From NCBI GenBank assembly GCA_002391065.1, contig DGRP01000133.1, positions 1 through 5,761 of the forward strand: a stretch of DNA of 5,761 nt. Direction: 5' to 3'. Positions 1-5,634 of this stretch are shown here, one piece after another; the stretch's first letter is position 1, and every line of letters starts with the position of its first letter. The notes under the pieces are model-generated. The model was given only the letters and a program-made list of their open reading frames with translations, did no database searches and was not told where the DNA came from. Made by a program: the position numbers and the translations under genes. This DNA comes from Ruminococcus sp. UBA4385 (GTDB lineage: Bacteria; Bacillota_A; Clostridia; Oscillospirales; Ruminococcaceae).

Positions 1-23
1 CTGAGTCTGATCTTTACTGCCAT
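1..23 (-). CDS. rpsP: 30S ribosomal protein S16, first seven codons (cut by window edge)
   Basis: Only the 5' end of the gene is present. Read on the minus strand from the ATG at 21-23, it encodes MAVKIRL and then runs off the window. This matches the highly conserved N-terminus of ribosomal protein S16, a small-subunit assembly protein that binds 16S rRNA. A strong ribosome-binding site (GGAGGTG, complement of 31-37) lies seven bases before the ATG, which supports the start. The gene follows ffh by 56 bases on the same strand with no convincing terminator between, so it is probably read from the ylxM promoter. The order ylxM-ffh-rpsP is the usual one in Firmicutes, where rimM and trmD normally follow. 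With only seven residues visible, the call rests on the N-terminal match plus gene order. Confidence 0.88.
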
Positions 24-60
24 TTATATTCACCTCCATATAGTGTTCTTAATATATCCA

Positions 61-74
61 AGCGGGGAACCGCT
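61..74 (-). other. Small hairpin between ffh and rpsP
   Basis: AGCGG and CCGCT form a 5-bp stem with a 4-base loop, starting about six bases after the ffh stop codon. There is no run of T on the minus-strand side (the following bases are TGGATATATT), so it is a poor intrinsic terminator. It could be a partial attenuator, an RNA processing site or a 3'-end protecting structure in the ffh-rpsP message. It could also be chance. Confidence 0.3.
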
Positions 75-79
75 ACAGA

Positions 80-1453
80 TCAGTTTAAGGGCGGCATATT
101 TCCGCCGAGACCTTTAAGAAGAGCCTTTCTGTTCTTCTTAGCCTTTTTAGAGTGGAGCTTTCCGCCGATGCCGAACTTCTTCATCATCTGCTGCATCTGC
201 TCAAACTGCTTTAGAAGCTGATTTACATCAGTAACGGTAGTACCGCTTCCTGCTGCAATTCTTCTCTTTCTCTTCGGGTCGATTATCGAGGGCTTTGCTC
301 TCTCAGCCTTGGTCATCGAGTTTATCATAGCCTCGGTCTTTTTAAGCTGAGCCTCGCCCTGCTCCATCTGCTCGTCAGTTACCTTATTAGCGCCCGGGAG
401 CATCTTTATCAGTGAGCCTACAGAGCCCATCTTGTGTATCTGCTGCATCTGAGCGAGCAGGTCATCAAGGTCGAAGCCTTTTTCCTGCATTTTGTCAGCA
501 AGCTTCTGAGCTTCCTTCTCGTCAAAGGTCTGCTGAGCCTTCTCGATAAGGGTGAGCATATCGCCCATTCCCAGTATACGGGAGGCCATTCTCTCGGGGT
601 GGAAGGGCTCAAACTCGTCAAGCTTTTCTCCCATACCAACGAACTTGATAGGCTTACCTGTTACCGCCAGCACGGACAGCGCCGCACCGCCACGGGTATC
701 TGAATCAAGCTTAGTAAGTATAACCGAGTCAATTCCCAGCGCCTCATCAAACGCAGACGCTACCTTAACGGCGTCCTGACCGATCATAGCATCGACAACG
801 AGCATTATCTCATTCGGCTCTGCAATCTTCTTGATGTCCTTGAGCTCATCCATAAGCTCCTCATCAATGTGCAGACGTCCTGCCGTATCTATGATAACAA
901 GGTCATTACCGTAATCCTTAGCGTGCTTGAGACCCTCTTTTACTATCTTTCTGGGGTCGATCTGACCCATCTCAAAGACAGCTACCCCGGCTCTCTCTCC
1001 GACAGTTTTCAGCTGGTCAATAGCCGCAGGTCTGTAAACGTCGGCAGCTATCAGCAGAGGTCTCTTTCCGTCCTTTTTGAACATCTTTGCAAGCTTAGCC
1101 GCATGGGTAGTCTTACCGGAACCCTGCAGACCGCACATCATAACAACGCATGGCGGCTTGTTCGGGAAGTTTATCTTTGAGTTTGCCTCACCCATGAGCT
1201 TTATCAGCTCTTCATTAACTATCTTAATAACCTGCTGTCCGGGAGTAAGGCTCTGCAGTACCTCTTCACCGACGCTTCTCTCGGTAACACTGCTTATAAA
1301 ATCCTTAACAACCTTATAGCTTACGTCTGCTTCAAGCAGAGCCATCTTGACCTCACGCATGGCCTCCTTAACGTCAGCCTCGGTCAGCTTACCTCTTGAT
1401 TTAAGGCGCTTGAACACGCCGTTAAGCTTCTCTGAAAGTCCCTCAAAAGCCAC
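80..1453 (-). CDS. ffh: Signal recognition particle protein Ffh (SRP54), GTPase
   Basis: Ffh binds 4.5S/6S RNA and hydrophobic signal sequences emerging from the ribosome. It delivers the complex to the receptor FtsY at the membrane through a paired GTPase reaction. At 457 residues it has the usual family length. The helical N domain spans about residues 1-95. The G domain has the P-loop GLQGSGKT at 108-115, DVYRPAA at 138-144, DTAGR at 189-193 and TKLD at 247-250. The methionine-rich M domain begins near 300 and carries the SRP-RNA-binding segment KRKRRIAAGSG at about 394-404 and a Met/Gln-rich helix near 418-426. The start is GTG at 1451-1453: it gives the conserved MAFEGLSEKL N-terminus and has AAAGGAG (complement of 1463-1469) nine bases upstream. 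The gene begins 18 bases after ylxM, its operon partner. Every key motif is intact. Confidence 0.98.
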   Translation of the reverse strand: MAFEGLSEKLNGVFKRLKSRGKLTEADVKEAMREVKMALLEADVSYKVVKDFISSVTERSVGEEVLQSLTPGQQVIKIVNEELIKLMGEANSKINFPNKPPCVVMMCGLQGSGKTTHAAKLAKMFKKDGKRPLLIAADVYRPAAIDQLKTVGERAGVAVFEMGQIDPRKIVKEGLKHAKDYGNDLVIIDTAGRLHIDEELMDELKDIKKIAEPNEIMLVVDAMIGQDAVKVASAFDEALGIDSVILTKLDSDTRGGAALSVLAVTGKPIKFVGMGEKLDEFEPFHPERMASRILGMGDMLTLIEKAQQTFDEKEAQKLADKMQEKGFDLDDLLAQMQQIHKMGSVGSLIKMLPGANKVTDEQMEQGEAQLKKTEAMINSMTKAERAKPSIIDPKRKRRIAAGSGTTVTDVNQLLKQFEQMQQMMKKFGIGGKLHSKKAKKNRKALLKGLGGNMPPLN

Positions 1454-1471
1454 AGCACAGGTCTCCTTTCA

Positions 1472-1870
1472 TTATTTAATATCTCCCGAAAAATCAGGAG
1501 TGTTGTATTCTTCAAGCTTTTCATCGAGAGCTTCGAGCAAAACTATCGTTTTCTCTGCAATGCTTCTCGCATAATTTTTTCTCTGGCACTCTTCAAACAC
1601 AGCAAGAGCCAGTCTCTTGAACTCCTTCAGCTCTTCAAGTCTTTGTCCGTCAAGCTTTGATATCCCAAGCTTTTCGTCATACTCGTCAAGTGCATCCGAG
1701 CCCTTCTTCACAGCATCATGTACACCCTGCCTTGAAATCCCAAGGTCATCTGCAATCTCGCCAAGTGACAGATCGTCATTATAATAAAGCTCCATGATCT
1801 GCCTTTGCTTATCTGTCAGGAGTGCTCCGTATATGTCAAGAAGAACGCTGTATCTGAGTTCCTTTGCCAT
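1472..1870 (-). CDS. ylxM: YlxM/p13-like helix-turn-helix protein, SRP accessory
   Basis: This 132-residue protein belongs to the YlxM (UPF0122) family, almost always encoded beside ffh in Firmicutes. In streptococci the homologue associates with SRP components and modulates their GTPase activity. The sequence shows an N-terminal sigma-70 region 4-like helix-turn-helix: LTDKQRQIMELYYNDDLSLG at 18-37, then EIADDLGISRQGVHDAVKKG at 38-57. A charged, probably coiled tail follows from about 60 to 122. I chose the ATG at 1868-1870 because GGAGGTG lies a few bases upstream and the product then starts MAKELRYSVLLDIYG, as in the family. A longer reading from a GTG at 1936 would begin inside the promoter spacer and is rejected. 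The protein is slightly longer than the roughly 110-residue Bacillus form because of its C-terminal tail. The HTH suggests nucleic-acid binding, but the direct target is not evident here. Confidence 0.95.
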   Translation of the reverse strand: MAKELRYSVLLDIYGALLTDKQRQIMELYYNDDLSLGEIADDLGISRQGVHDAVKKGSDALDEYDEKLGISKLDGQRLEELKEFKRLALAVFEECQRKNYARSIAEKTIVLLEALDEKLEEYNTPDFSGDIK

Positions 1871-1880
1871 TTTTCGCACC

Positions 1881-1900
1881 TCCGACTGCAAAATCCGACT
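1881..1900 (-). repeat. 7-bp direct repeat in the ylxM leader
   Basis: The heptamer TCCGACT (AGTCGGA in the transcript) occurs at 1881-1887 and again at 1894-1900, 13 bases apart. The downstream copy in the message runs into the Shine-Dalgarno sequence of ylxM. It could be a protein or RNA contact near the ribosome-binding site, or chance. Confidence 0.35.
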
Positions 1901-1904
1901 AGCT

Positions 1905-1924
1905 GTAAAGTCATCAAACTTTAC
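1905..1924 (-). promoter_or_regulatory. Inverted repeat at the ylxM-ffh transcription start (possible operator)
   Basis: GTAAAGT (1905-1911) and ACTTTAC (1918-1924) form a perfect 7-bp inverted repeat around a 6-base centre. It begins three bases downstream of the -10 element and covers the predicted transcription start near 1920. That position fits a repressor operator, or a hairpin at the extreme 5' end of the transcript. YlxM has a helix-turn-helix and is the first gene of the operon, so autoregulation is conceivable, but nothing in the sequence proves it. Confidence 0.5.
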
Positions 1925-1926
1925 AT

Positions 1927-1955
1927 AGTATACCACACAATTACTTATTTGTCAA
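1927..1955 (-). promoter_or_regulatory. Sigma-A promoter of the ylxM-ffh-rpsP operon
   Basis: On the minus strand, a perfect -35 hexamer TTGACA (complement of 1950-1955) is followed by exactly 17 bases and the -10 hexamer TATACT (complement of 1927-1932, one mismatch to TATAAT). Transcription should start near 1920, giving a leader of about 50 bases before the ylxM ATG. The quality suggests strong constitutive expression, as expected for SRP and ribosomal genes. Confidence 0.92.
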
Positions 1956-1969
1956 GGGTTTTCCTCTCG

Positions 1970-1991
1970 TTTTTCGTTTTTCGTTCATTTT
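1970..1991 (-). promoter_or_regulatory. A-tract region upstream of the ylxM promoter (UP-element-like)
   Basis: Read on the minus strand, two AAAAA tracts seven bases apart (complements of 1970-1974 and 1977-1981), with a further AAAA beyond (complement of 1988-1991), lie upstream of the -35 box. A-tracts in this position can contact the RNA polymerase alpha subunit and raise promoter strength. The tract nearest the promoter is about 15 bases from the -35 box. The same bases form a short tandem repeat of TTTTTCG on the plus strand. Confidence 0.4.
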
Positions 1992-2002
1992 AACATAAAC
2001 AG

Positions 2003-2037
2003 ACCCCCGAACTGTCTGAAAAGTCAGCATCGGGGGT
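2003..2037 (-). terminator. Long hairpin terminator after the aldo/keto reductase
   Basis: ACCCCCGA (2003-2010) and TCGGGGGT (2030-2037) form a perfect 8-bp GC-rich outer stem. Inside it, the minus-strand transcript can continue pairing TGCTGA with TCAGACA (one bulged A) around a 4-base CTTT loop, giving one long stem. It starts 13 bases after the reductase stop codon. The tail on the minus strand is only moderately T-rich (CTGTTTATGTT), so termination may be less abrupt than at a classical site. It insulates the ylxM operon from reductase transcription. Confidence 0.82.
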
Positions 2038-2050
2038 ATAATTTCGGGTA

Positions 2051-3019
2051 TCAGAAGCGGTTTTCGAGGAAAGCTACCGTCTTCTGGTCGTATTTTGTAT
2101 CCTGAGCAGACATATCCTCGTCCAGCTGCCACAGTTTTGTAACCGCAAACACAGACGATACAAAAAACGGCTGGCTGTTCAGATATGCAAGTGGAATAAC
2201 TGCAGGTGGACAGTCTGTTTTTGAACTGATTATTTTCACCTTTGCAAGCTTTGCGAGGTTTGCAACCGTCGCATACTGACCCTCAGGGAGGTTTGTAGCT
2301 GTATCACCCTTTGCAAGCTTTGCGAAAAAGCCCTTTGCCTGCGGAGAGTACGCCATAACAGGGAAGCTGTGCTTTTTGTACCAGTCAAACTCCTTGGTGT
2401 CCATGCAGACAACAGTCGGGTCGCCGATAGTTTCAGGGCTTGCGTGTGCAAGACTGTAGCTTATCTGGCTTACCCTGATAGGCTCAAGACCGTTTTTCTC
2501 AGCATATTTGTTAGCCTCTTCAATGCGCTTCGTAGTCCAGTTTGAAACACCTATAAAGTGTATTTTTCCCTCGTCGTAAAACTTATTAAGTGTAGTCATT
2601 ATCTCGCTGACAGGTACAGAGGTATCATCTCTGTGAAGAAAATAAATGTCAGCATAATCAGTCTGCAATGCCTTTAAGCTCTCGTTCAGATCATACTCGA
2701 TCTCAGCGTATGAAAGCCTTCCGATGTCCATGCTCTCCATATCGGGGTGACCGCCCTTTGTGCAGAGAAGAATCTCCGAACGGTTTCCTCTTTCCTTCAT
2801 CCAGCGCCCGATAACGCTTTCGCTTGCCCCGTGACCGCCTTCAAGCCACTCACAGTAAACTCTTGCGGTATCTATACATCTTCCGCCAAGCTCAAAGTAT
2901 CTGTCCATAAGGCCGAAATAGGTCTCGTCATTATCATTATTTTCAAAGCCTGCCGTTCCGAATGAGAGTGCGGGCAGCAGGGCAGAATATTTATCATTTT
3001 TAAGCTCATAAGTAAGCAT
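2051..3019 (-). CDS. Aldo/keto reductase family oxidoreductase
   Basis: This is a 322-residue (beta/alpha)8-barrel enzyme expected to use NAD(P)H to reduce a carbonyl substrate in the cytoplasm. The catalytic tetrad is complete: Asp50 and Tyr55 in DTARVY, Lys88 in LLCTKGG, and His129 in YFLHRDD. Further family marks are GVSNW (157-161), QISYSL (185-190) and AYSPQAKGFF (223-232). The C-terminal segment that usually binds the cofactor phosphate reads SSVFAVTKLWQLDEDMSA instead of the common IPG-type stretch, so the NADH/NADPH preference cannot be told and may differ from typical members. The ATG at 3017-3019 has AAGGAG seven bases upstream. The gene is single, with its own promoter and terminator, divergent from the hydrolase gene and transcribed toward ylxM. 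The substrate is unknown. Confidence 0.93.
   Translation of the reverse strand: MLTYELKNDKYSALLPALSFGTAGFENNDNDETYFGLMDRYFELGGRCIDTARVYCEWLEGGHGASESVIGRWMKERGNRSEILLCTKGGHPDMESMDIGRLSYAEIEYDLNESLKALQTDYADIYFLHRDDTSVPVSEIMTTLNKFYDEGKIHFIGVSNWTTKRIEEANKYAEKNGLEPIRVSQISYSLAHASPETIGDPTVVCMDTKEFDWYKKHSFPVMAYSPQAKGFFAKLAKGDTATNLPEGQYATVANLAKLAKVKIISSKTDCPPAVIPLAYLNSQPFFVSSVFAVTKLWQLDEDMSAQDTKYDQKTVAFLENRF
2239..2325 (-). repeat. Two in-frame copies of an 18-bp repeat inside the reductase gene
   Basis: The same 18 bases occur at 2239-2256 and 2308-2325, 69 bases apart, which is exactly 23 codons. Both encode a variant of AKLAK, in the stretches FFAKLAKG and NLAKLAKV around residues 231-261. They may reflect a small internal duplication or converged codon use in a Lys/Ala-rich helical segment. 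There is no sign that the gene is disrupted. Confidence 0.6.
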
Positions 3020-3047
3020 ATTGTCACTCCTTCAAATAGATACACAA

Positions 3048-3058
3048 TTATTATAACA
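3048..3058 (-). promoter_or_regulatory. Extended -10 promoter of the aldo/keto reductase
   Basis: On the minus strand, TGTTATAAT (complement of 3050-3058) is a perfect -10 hexamer preceded by a TGn extension, about 30 bases before the reductase ATG. No good -35 hexamer sits 16-18 bases upstream (TATATT is the best at 17), so the promoter probably depends on the extended -10. The leader would be short, about 23 bases, but still holds the AAGGAG site. Confidence 0.7.
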
Positions 3059-3123
3059 TAGTCGCAAAGGCTAATATAACAATATTTTGTAAATTTTTCA
3101 TTGTAATTCATAAATGTATTCGG

Positions 3124-3152
3124 TTGACTAATCCTTGCAATAGTGTTATAAT
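3124..3152 (+). promoter_or_regulatory. Sigma-A promoter of the serine hydrolase/caspase-like unit
   Basis: TTGACT (3124-3129, one mismatch to TTGACA) is followed by 17 bases and a perfect TATAAT (3147-3152). The -10 also has the TG extension at 3144-3145. Start of transcription is predicted near 3159, leaving a leader of about 42 bases before the ATG at 3201. No clear operator is seen between promoter and gene. The pair of genes at 3201-5606 should be expressed from here. Confidence 0.9.
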
Positions 3153-3200
3153 AAATGCTGTAGTATTTTTTCAGCTATTGAACAGAACGGAGGCGTTTTT

Positions 3201-4358
3201 ATGTTTGATTCAAAAAGAGTCAATGATATAATGAACAGGTTTATAGACGACGGCACTGAAACAGGTGCGGCAGCTGTTGTTATGAAAAACGGAGAGGAAC
3301 TCTACCGCTATAGCTGCGGTCTTGCTGATGTGGAAAAAGGAAGAGCCTTCCGTGAGGACACTATCTGCAAGGCATTTTCCTGCTCAAAGGTTATCACAGG
3401 CACTGCTGCAATGCAGCTTCTGGAGCGTGGCCTTATTGAACTTGACAACAGGCTCGAATGGTATATCCCCGAGTTTGCCGATGCTGCATTTATAGAGAAC
3501 GGAAAGCGTATTCCTGTTTCAAGGGCGATTACTATCAGAGACCTGCTTGATATGACCTCGGGAATTGCATACCCCGGTGACGGCCGTGAGGGCGGTCAGG
3601 AAATATCAGATGTCTGGGGAGAGCTTGATGCAAGCACTAAGGCAGGCAGGCAGATGAGCACTCTCGAATTTGCACATAAGGCAGGCAAGTGCGCTGTTAT
3701 GTATGATGCAGGAGAGCAGTGGAGCTATGGCTCTTCAGCTGATATTTTTGCAGCTGTAGTTGAGAAAGTCACAGGAAAGCGCTACGGAGAGTACCTCAGG
3801 GAAAACATTTTTGACCCCCTTGGAATGGCTGATACAGCCTTCTATTGCCCGAAGGACAAGCTTGACAGGCTTGCAGTTCTTTATGACGGGGCAGGGGAGA
3901 GCAGAAAGGTGCTTGACTGGGTAAATCTCTGCATTTATGATTATACCGAAGAGCCTGCATTCCAGTCGGGCGGAGCAGGCATTTTCACAACTGCCGAGGA
4001 CCTTGCAAAGCTTGGAGCTGCACTTTCAAACGGCTCGTATAAGGGTGTGGGAGTGCTTGGAAGAAAGACTGTTGATTTTATGCGTATGAATGCGCTGACT
4101 AAAGAGCAGAAGCGTACCTTTGACTGGGATTCGTGCAGAGGTTACGGCTATGCAAATTTCGTAAGGACACTTGAAGATCCTAACAAGGCAAGCCTTATCG
4201 CTTCAAAGGGAAGCTTTGGCTGGGACGGCTGGACAGGTACATATATCCTTATCGACCCTGATGAAAAGCTTTCGACTGTAGTGTTTGTACAGCGTGCAGG
4301 TGCAGGCACAACATCGCTTTCAAAGGCGGTAGTCAACGCAGTATACTCAATGATATAA
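3201..4358 (+). CDS. Serine hydrolase, beta-lactamase/family VIII esterase fold
   Basis: This 385-residue protein belongs to the class C beta-lactamase/penicillin-binding-protein superfamily, most like family VIII esterases. The nucleophile motif SxxK is S60-C-S-K63, the second motif is Y176-G-S (within WSYGSSADI), and the third is GSFGWDGWTGT at 337-347, where esterase-type members have W-x-G instead of KTG. FQSGGAGIFTTAEDLA (254-269) is also typical. There is no signal peptide or membrane segment, so it should be cytoplasmic, which argues against a cell-wall transpeptidase or a secreted beta-lactamase. Likely chemistry is hydrolysis of an ester or amide through an acyl-serine, with the substrate unknown. 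The ATG at 3201 follows GGAGG at 3189-3193 by seven bases. It lies directly before, and in the same frame as, the caspase-like gene. Confidence 0.92.
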   Translation: MFDSKRVNDIMNRFIDDGTETGAAAVVMKNGEELYRYSCGLADVEKGRAFREDTICKAFSCSKVITGTAAMQLLERGLIELDNRLEWYIPEFADAAFIENGKRIPVSRAITIRDLLDMTSGIAYPGDGREGGQEISDVWGELDASTKAGRQMSTLEFAHKAGKCAVMYDAGEQWSYGSSADIFAAVVEKVTGKRYGEYLRENIFDPLGMADTAFYCPKDKLDRLAVLYDGAGESRKVLDWVNLCIYDYTEEPAFQSGGAGIFTTAEDLAKLGAALSNGSYKGVGVLGRKTVDFMRMNALTKEQKRTFDWDSCRGYGYANFVRTLEDPNKASLIASKGSFGWDGWTGTYILIDPDEKLSTVVFVQRAGAGTTSLSKAVVNAVYSMI

Positions 4359-4370
4359 GGTGGTAATTTG
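4357..4370 (+). promoter_or_regulatory. Ribosome-binding site and TTG start overlapping the upstream stop codon
   Basis: The hydrolase stop TAA (4356-4358) forms the first bases of the Shine-Dalgarno sequence AAGGTGGT (4357-4364), which matches AAGGAGGT at seven of eight positions. The TTG start (4368-4370) follows after only three bases, tighter than at the other genes here. The two reading frames are the same, separated by one stop codon and the codons GGT GGT AAT. This arrangement points to translational coupling and a lower expression level for the second protein. Confidence 0.72.
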
Positions 4371-5606
4371 AGGTTAAGAAGAAAACGCCGTTTTGTGCGG
4401 TGCCCCGAATGCAACAGCAAGATATTTGCAGACCGTGAGGTCTGCCCGGGCTGCGGCAGGATAATGCGGACACCGAAAAAGCGGCGCAGTAAAAAAGTAA
4501 CGGCACTTATCATAGGGCTCGTTGCTGCGATAGTTGTTACGGCAGGTGTACTGAGTGCCAGATACATAATAAAGCTTAAAACCGAGATTTCTCTGGACGT
4601 TCACCTTAAAGCCGACAAGGCTCTGTCGGCTGTGACCGATGAGGAAGGCTTCGTGCGTCAGAGCATTGAAAACAGGAAAAAGCTTGTTGAGGCTGAGCTT
4701 AAAAGGCTCACAGATGACGGACTGATAGAGGCTCATGTATTCAGCGAGGAAAGTCAGGCTTTTGAGTTCACCTACGGAGACGGCTCATACGGTGCTGTTA
4801 TGATAAGCTCATTTGACAAGGCGCTTTCGGGGGCTGACAAGGGTTATGCAGTGCTTGATGACAAGGGCGACCTTGTAATTAACGATCGCCTTGATGAGAC
4901 TGCCCGTGCAAATGCAGAGAGCCTTGGTCTTAATGCAAAGGTGTTTGGTTTTTATACCGATAAGAGCCTTGAGCAATGGGTGCGAAAGCGCACTGAGATA
5001 TGGAATGCAAACGGTATGAAAACAGAGCTTGATACAGCCGTTACAATGAAGGAGCTTGAAAGCGCTCTTAAAAGTGCGGATATGCTTTTTCTTGAAGGGC
5101 ATGGTTTTACTTACAAAAAGCAGGCATCGCTCTGCTTTGGTGAGAAAGTTACAGAGGACAGTCTGAAGAAGTATTCAAGGGAGCTTCGTTCGGGGCAGCT
5201 TTTTGAGCTGATAATGCCGAATGCAAAGTACTATTGTGCTCGCTCTCAGTTTTTCAAAACGCAGTACTCAAAGGACGAGCTGTCAGGGAAAACTATGTTT
5301 ATTAATGCCTGCCGTTCAGCTGACGGAGATGGTTTAAGCAAAGCAATGAGAGAGCTTGGAGTAAAGCGTTTAGTTTCAGTGAACGGAGACATCTATTCCT
5401 ACTATTCTGCCGAGGTTGAAGATGCATTTGTGTACTCGCTTCTTTGCGGAGATACCTGTCAGGAGGCGCTTGACTATGCACTGAGCGTTTACGGTGCAGA
5501 CGACCTTATCTGGGCAAGAGATTATGAGGACACTCCCGATGTGAGCCGAAAGCTTACGGCGGGGAAGCTCATGATCATAACGGGCGGAGAACATACTTTA
5601 AAATAA
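4368..5606 (+). CDS. Zinc-ribbon membrane protein with C-terminal caspase-like (CHAT/gingipain-type) domain
   Basis: The protein has 412 residues and I recognise no named family for the whole. Residues 12-29 form a zinc ribbon with CPEC (C12, C15) and CPGC (C26, C29). The basic stretch KKRRSKK (37-43) precedes one transmembrane helix at about 44-66, so the ribbon should be cytoplasmic and the rest outside. Residues 70-200 are alpha/beta with no family I can name. Residues 237-370 look like a clan CD peptidase: a hydrophobic strand ending in EGHG (His245), then 70 residues later a strand ending in NACRSA (Cys315), then GVKRLVSVNG and a helix with LLCGDTCQEALDYA. These match the CHAT/caspase plan of HG and AC-S motifs. 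Catalysis is inferred. An alternative GTG start at codon 10 would cut into the ribbon's flank, and TTG has the better ribosome-binding site. It is probably cotranscribed with the hydrolase. Confidence 0.72.
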   Translation: MRLRRKRRFVRCPECNSKIFADREVCPGCGRIMRTPKKRRSKKVTALIIGLVAAIVVTAGVLSARYIIKLKTEISLDVHLKADKALSAVTDEEGFVRQSIENRKKLVEAELKRLTDDGLIEAHVFSEESQAFEFTYGDGSYGAVMISSFDKALSGADKGYAVLDDKGDLVINDRLDETARANAESLGLNAKVFGFYTDKSLEQWVRKRTEIWNANGMKTELDTAVTMKELESALKSADMLFLEGHGFTYKKQASLCFGEKVTEDSLKKYSRELRSGQLFELIMPNAKYYCARSQFFKTQYSKDELSGKTMFINACRSADGDGLSKAMRELGVKRLVSVNGDIYSYYSAEVEDAFVYSLLCGDTCQEALDYALSVYGADDLIWARDYEDTPDVSRKLTAGKLMIITGGEHTLK

Positions 5607-5607
5607 A

Positions 5608-5632
5608 AAAGAGTCGGCTGTGCCGACTCTTT
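5608..5632 (+). terminator. Strong intrinsic terminator after the caspase-like gene
   Basis: AAAGAGTCGGC (5608-5618) and GCCGACTCTTT (5622-5632) form a perfect 11-bp stem with a 3-base TGT loop, beginning one base after the stop codon. The 3' arm ends in TTT, while the 5' side is preceded by a long A-run. That A-run becomes a T-run on the other strand, so the site could terminate transcription from both directions. Confidence 0.9.
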
Positions 5633-5634
5633 CA

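Noticed and set aside
61..74. Terminator between ffh and rpsP.
   Set aside because: The stem is only 5 bp and no T-run follows on the transcribed strand, so readthrough into rpsP is more likely.
1871..1936. A 22-residue N-terminal extension of YlxM from a GTG at 1936.
   Set aside because: It would start inside the spacer of a near-perfect promoter, upstream of the transcription start. The ATG at 1870 has GGAGGTG and gives the family N-terminus.
1941..2132. A 63-residue minus-strand reading frame overlapping the reductase 3' end.
   Set aside because: It runs through the terminator hairpin and the promoter A-tracts, overlaps a well-supported gene in another frame, and has no recognisable content.
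2872..3111. A 79-residue minus-strand reading frame upstream of and overlapping the reductase start.
   Set aside because: It crosses the reductase promoter and overlaps its 5' end out of frame. It has low-complexity hydrophobic content and no better ribosome-binding site.
3201..4358. Calling the hydrolase a beta-lactamase resistance gene.
   Set aside because: It has the fold and SxxK/YxS motifs, but it lacks a signal peptide and a KTG motif and resembles family VIII esterases more closely.
4148..4736. Antisense reading frames of 120-139 residues over the hydrolase/caspase-like junction.
   Set aside because: They lie opposite genes whose protein motifs are clear, and they lack promoters, ribosome-binding sites and recognisable domains.
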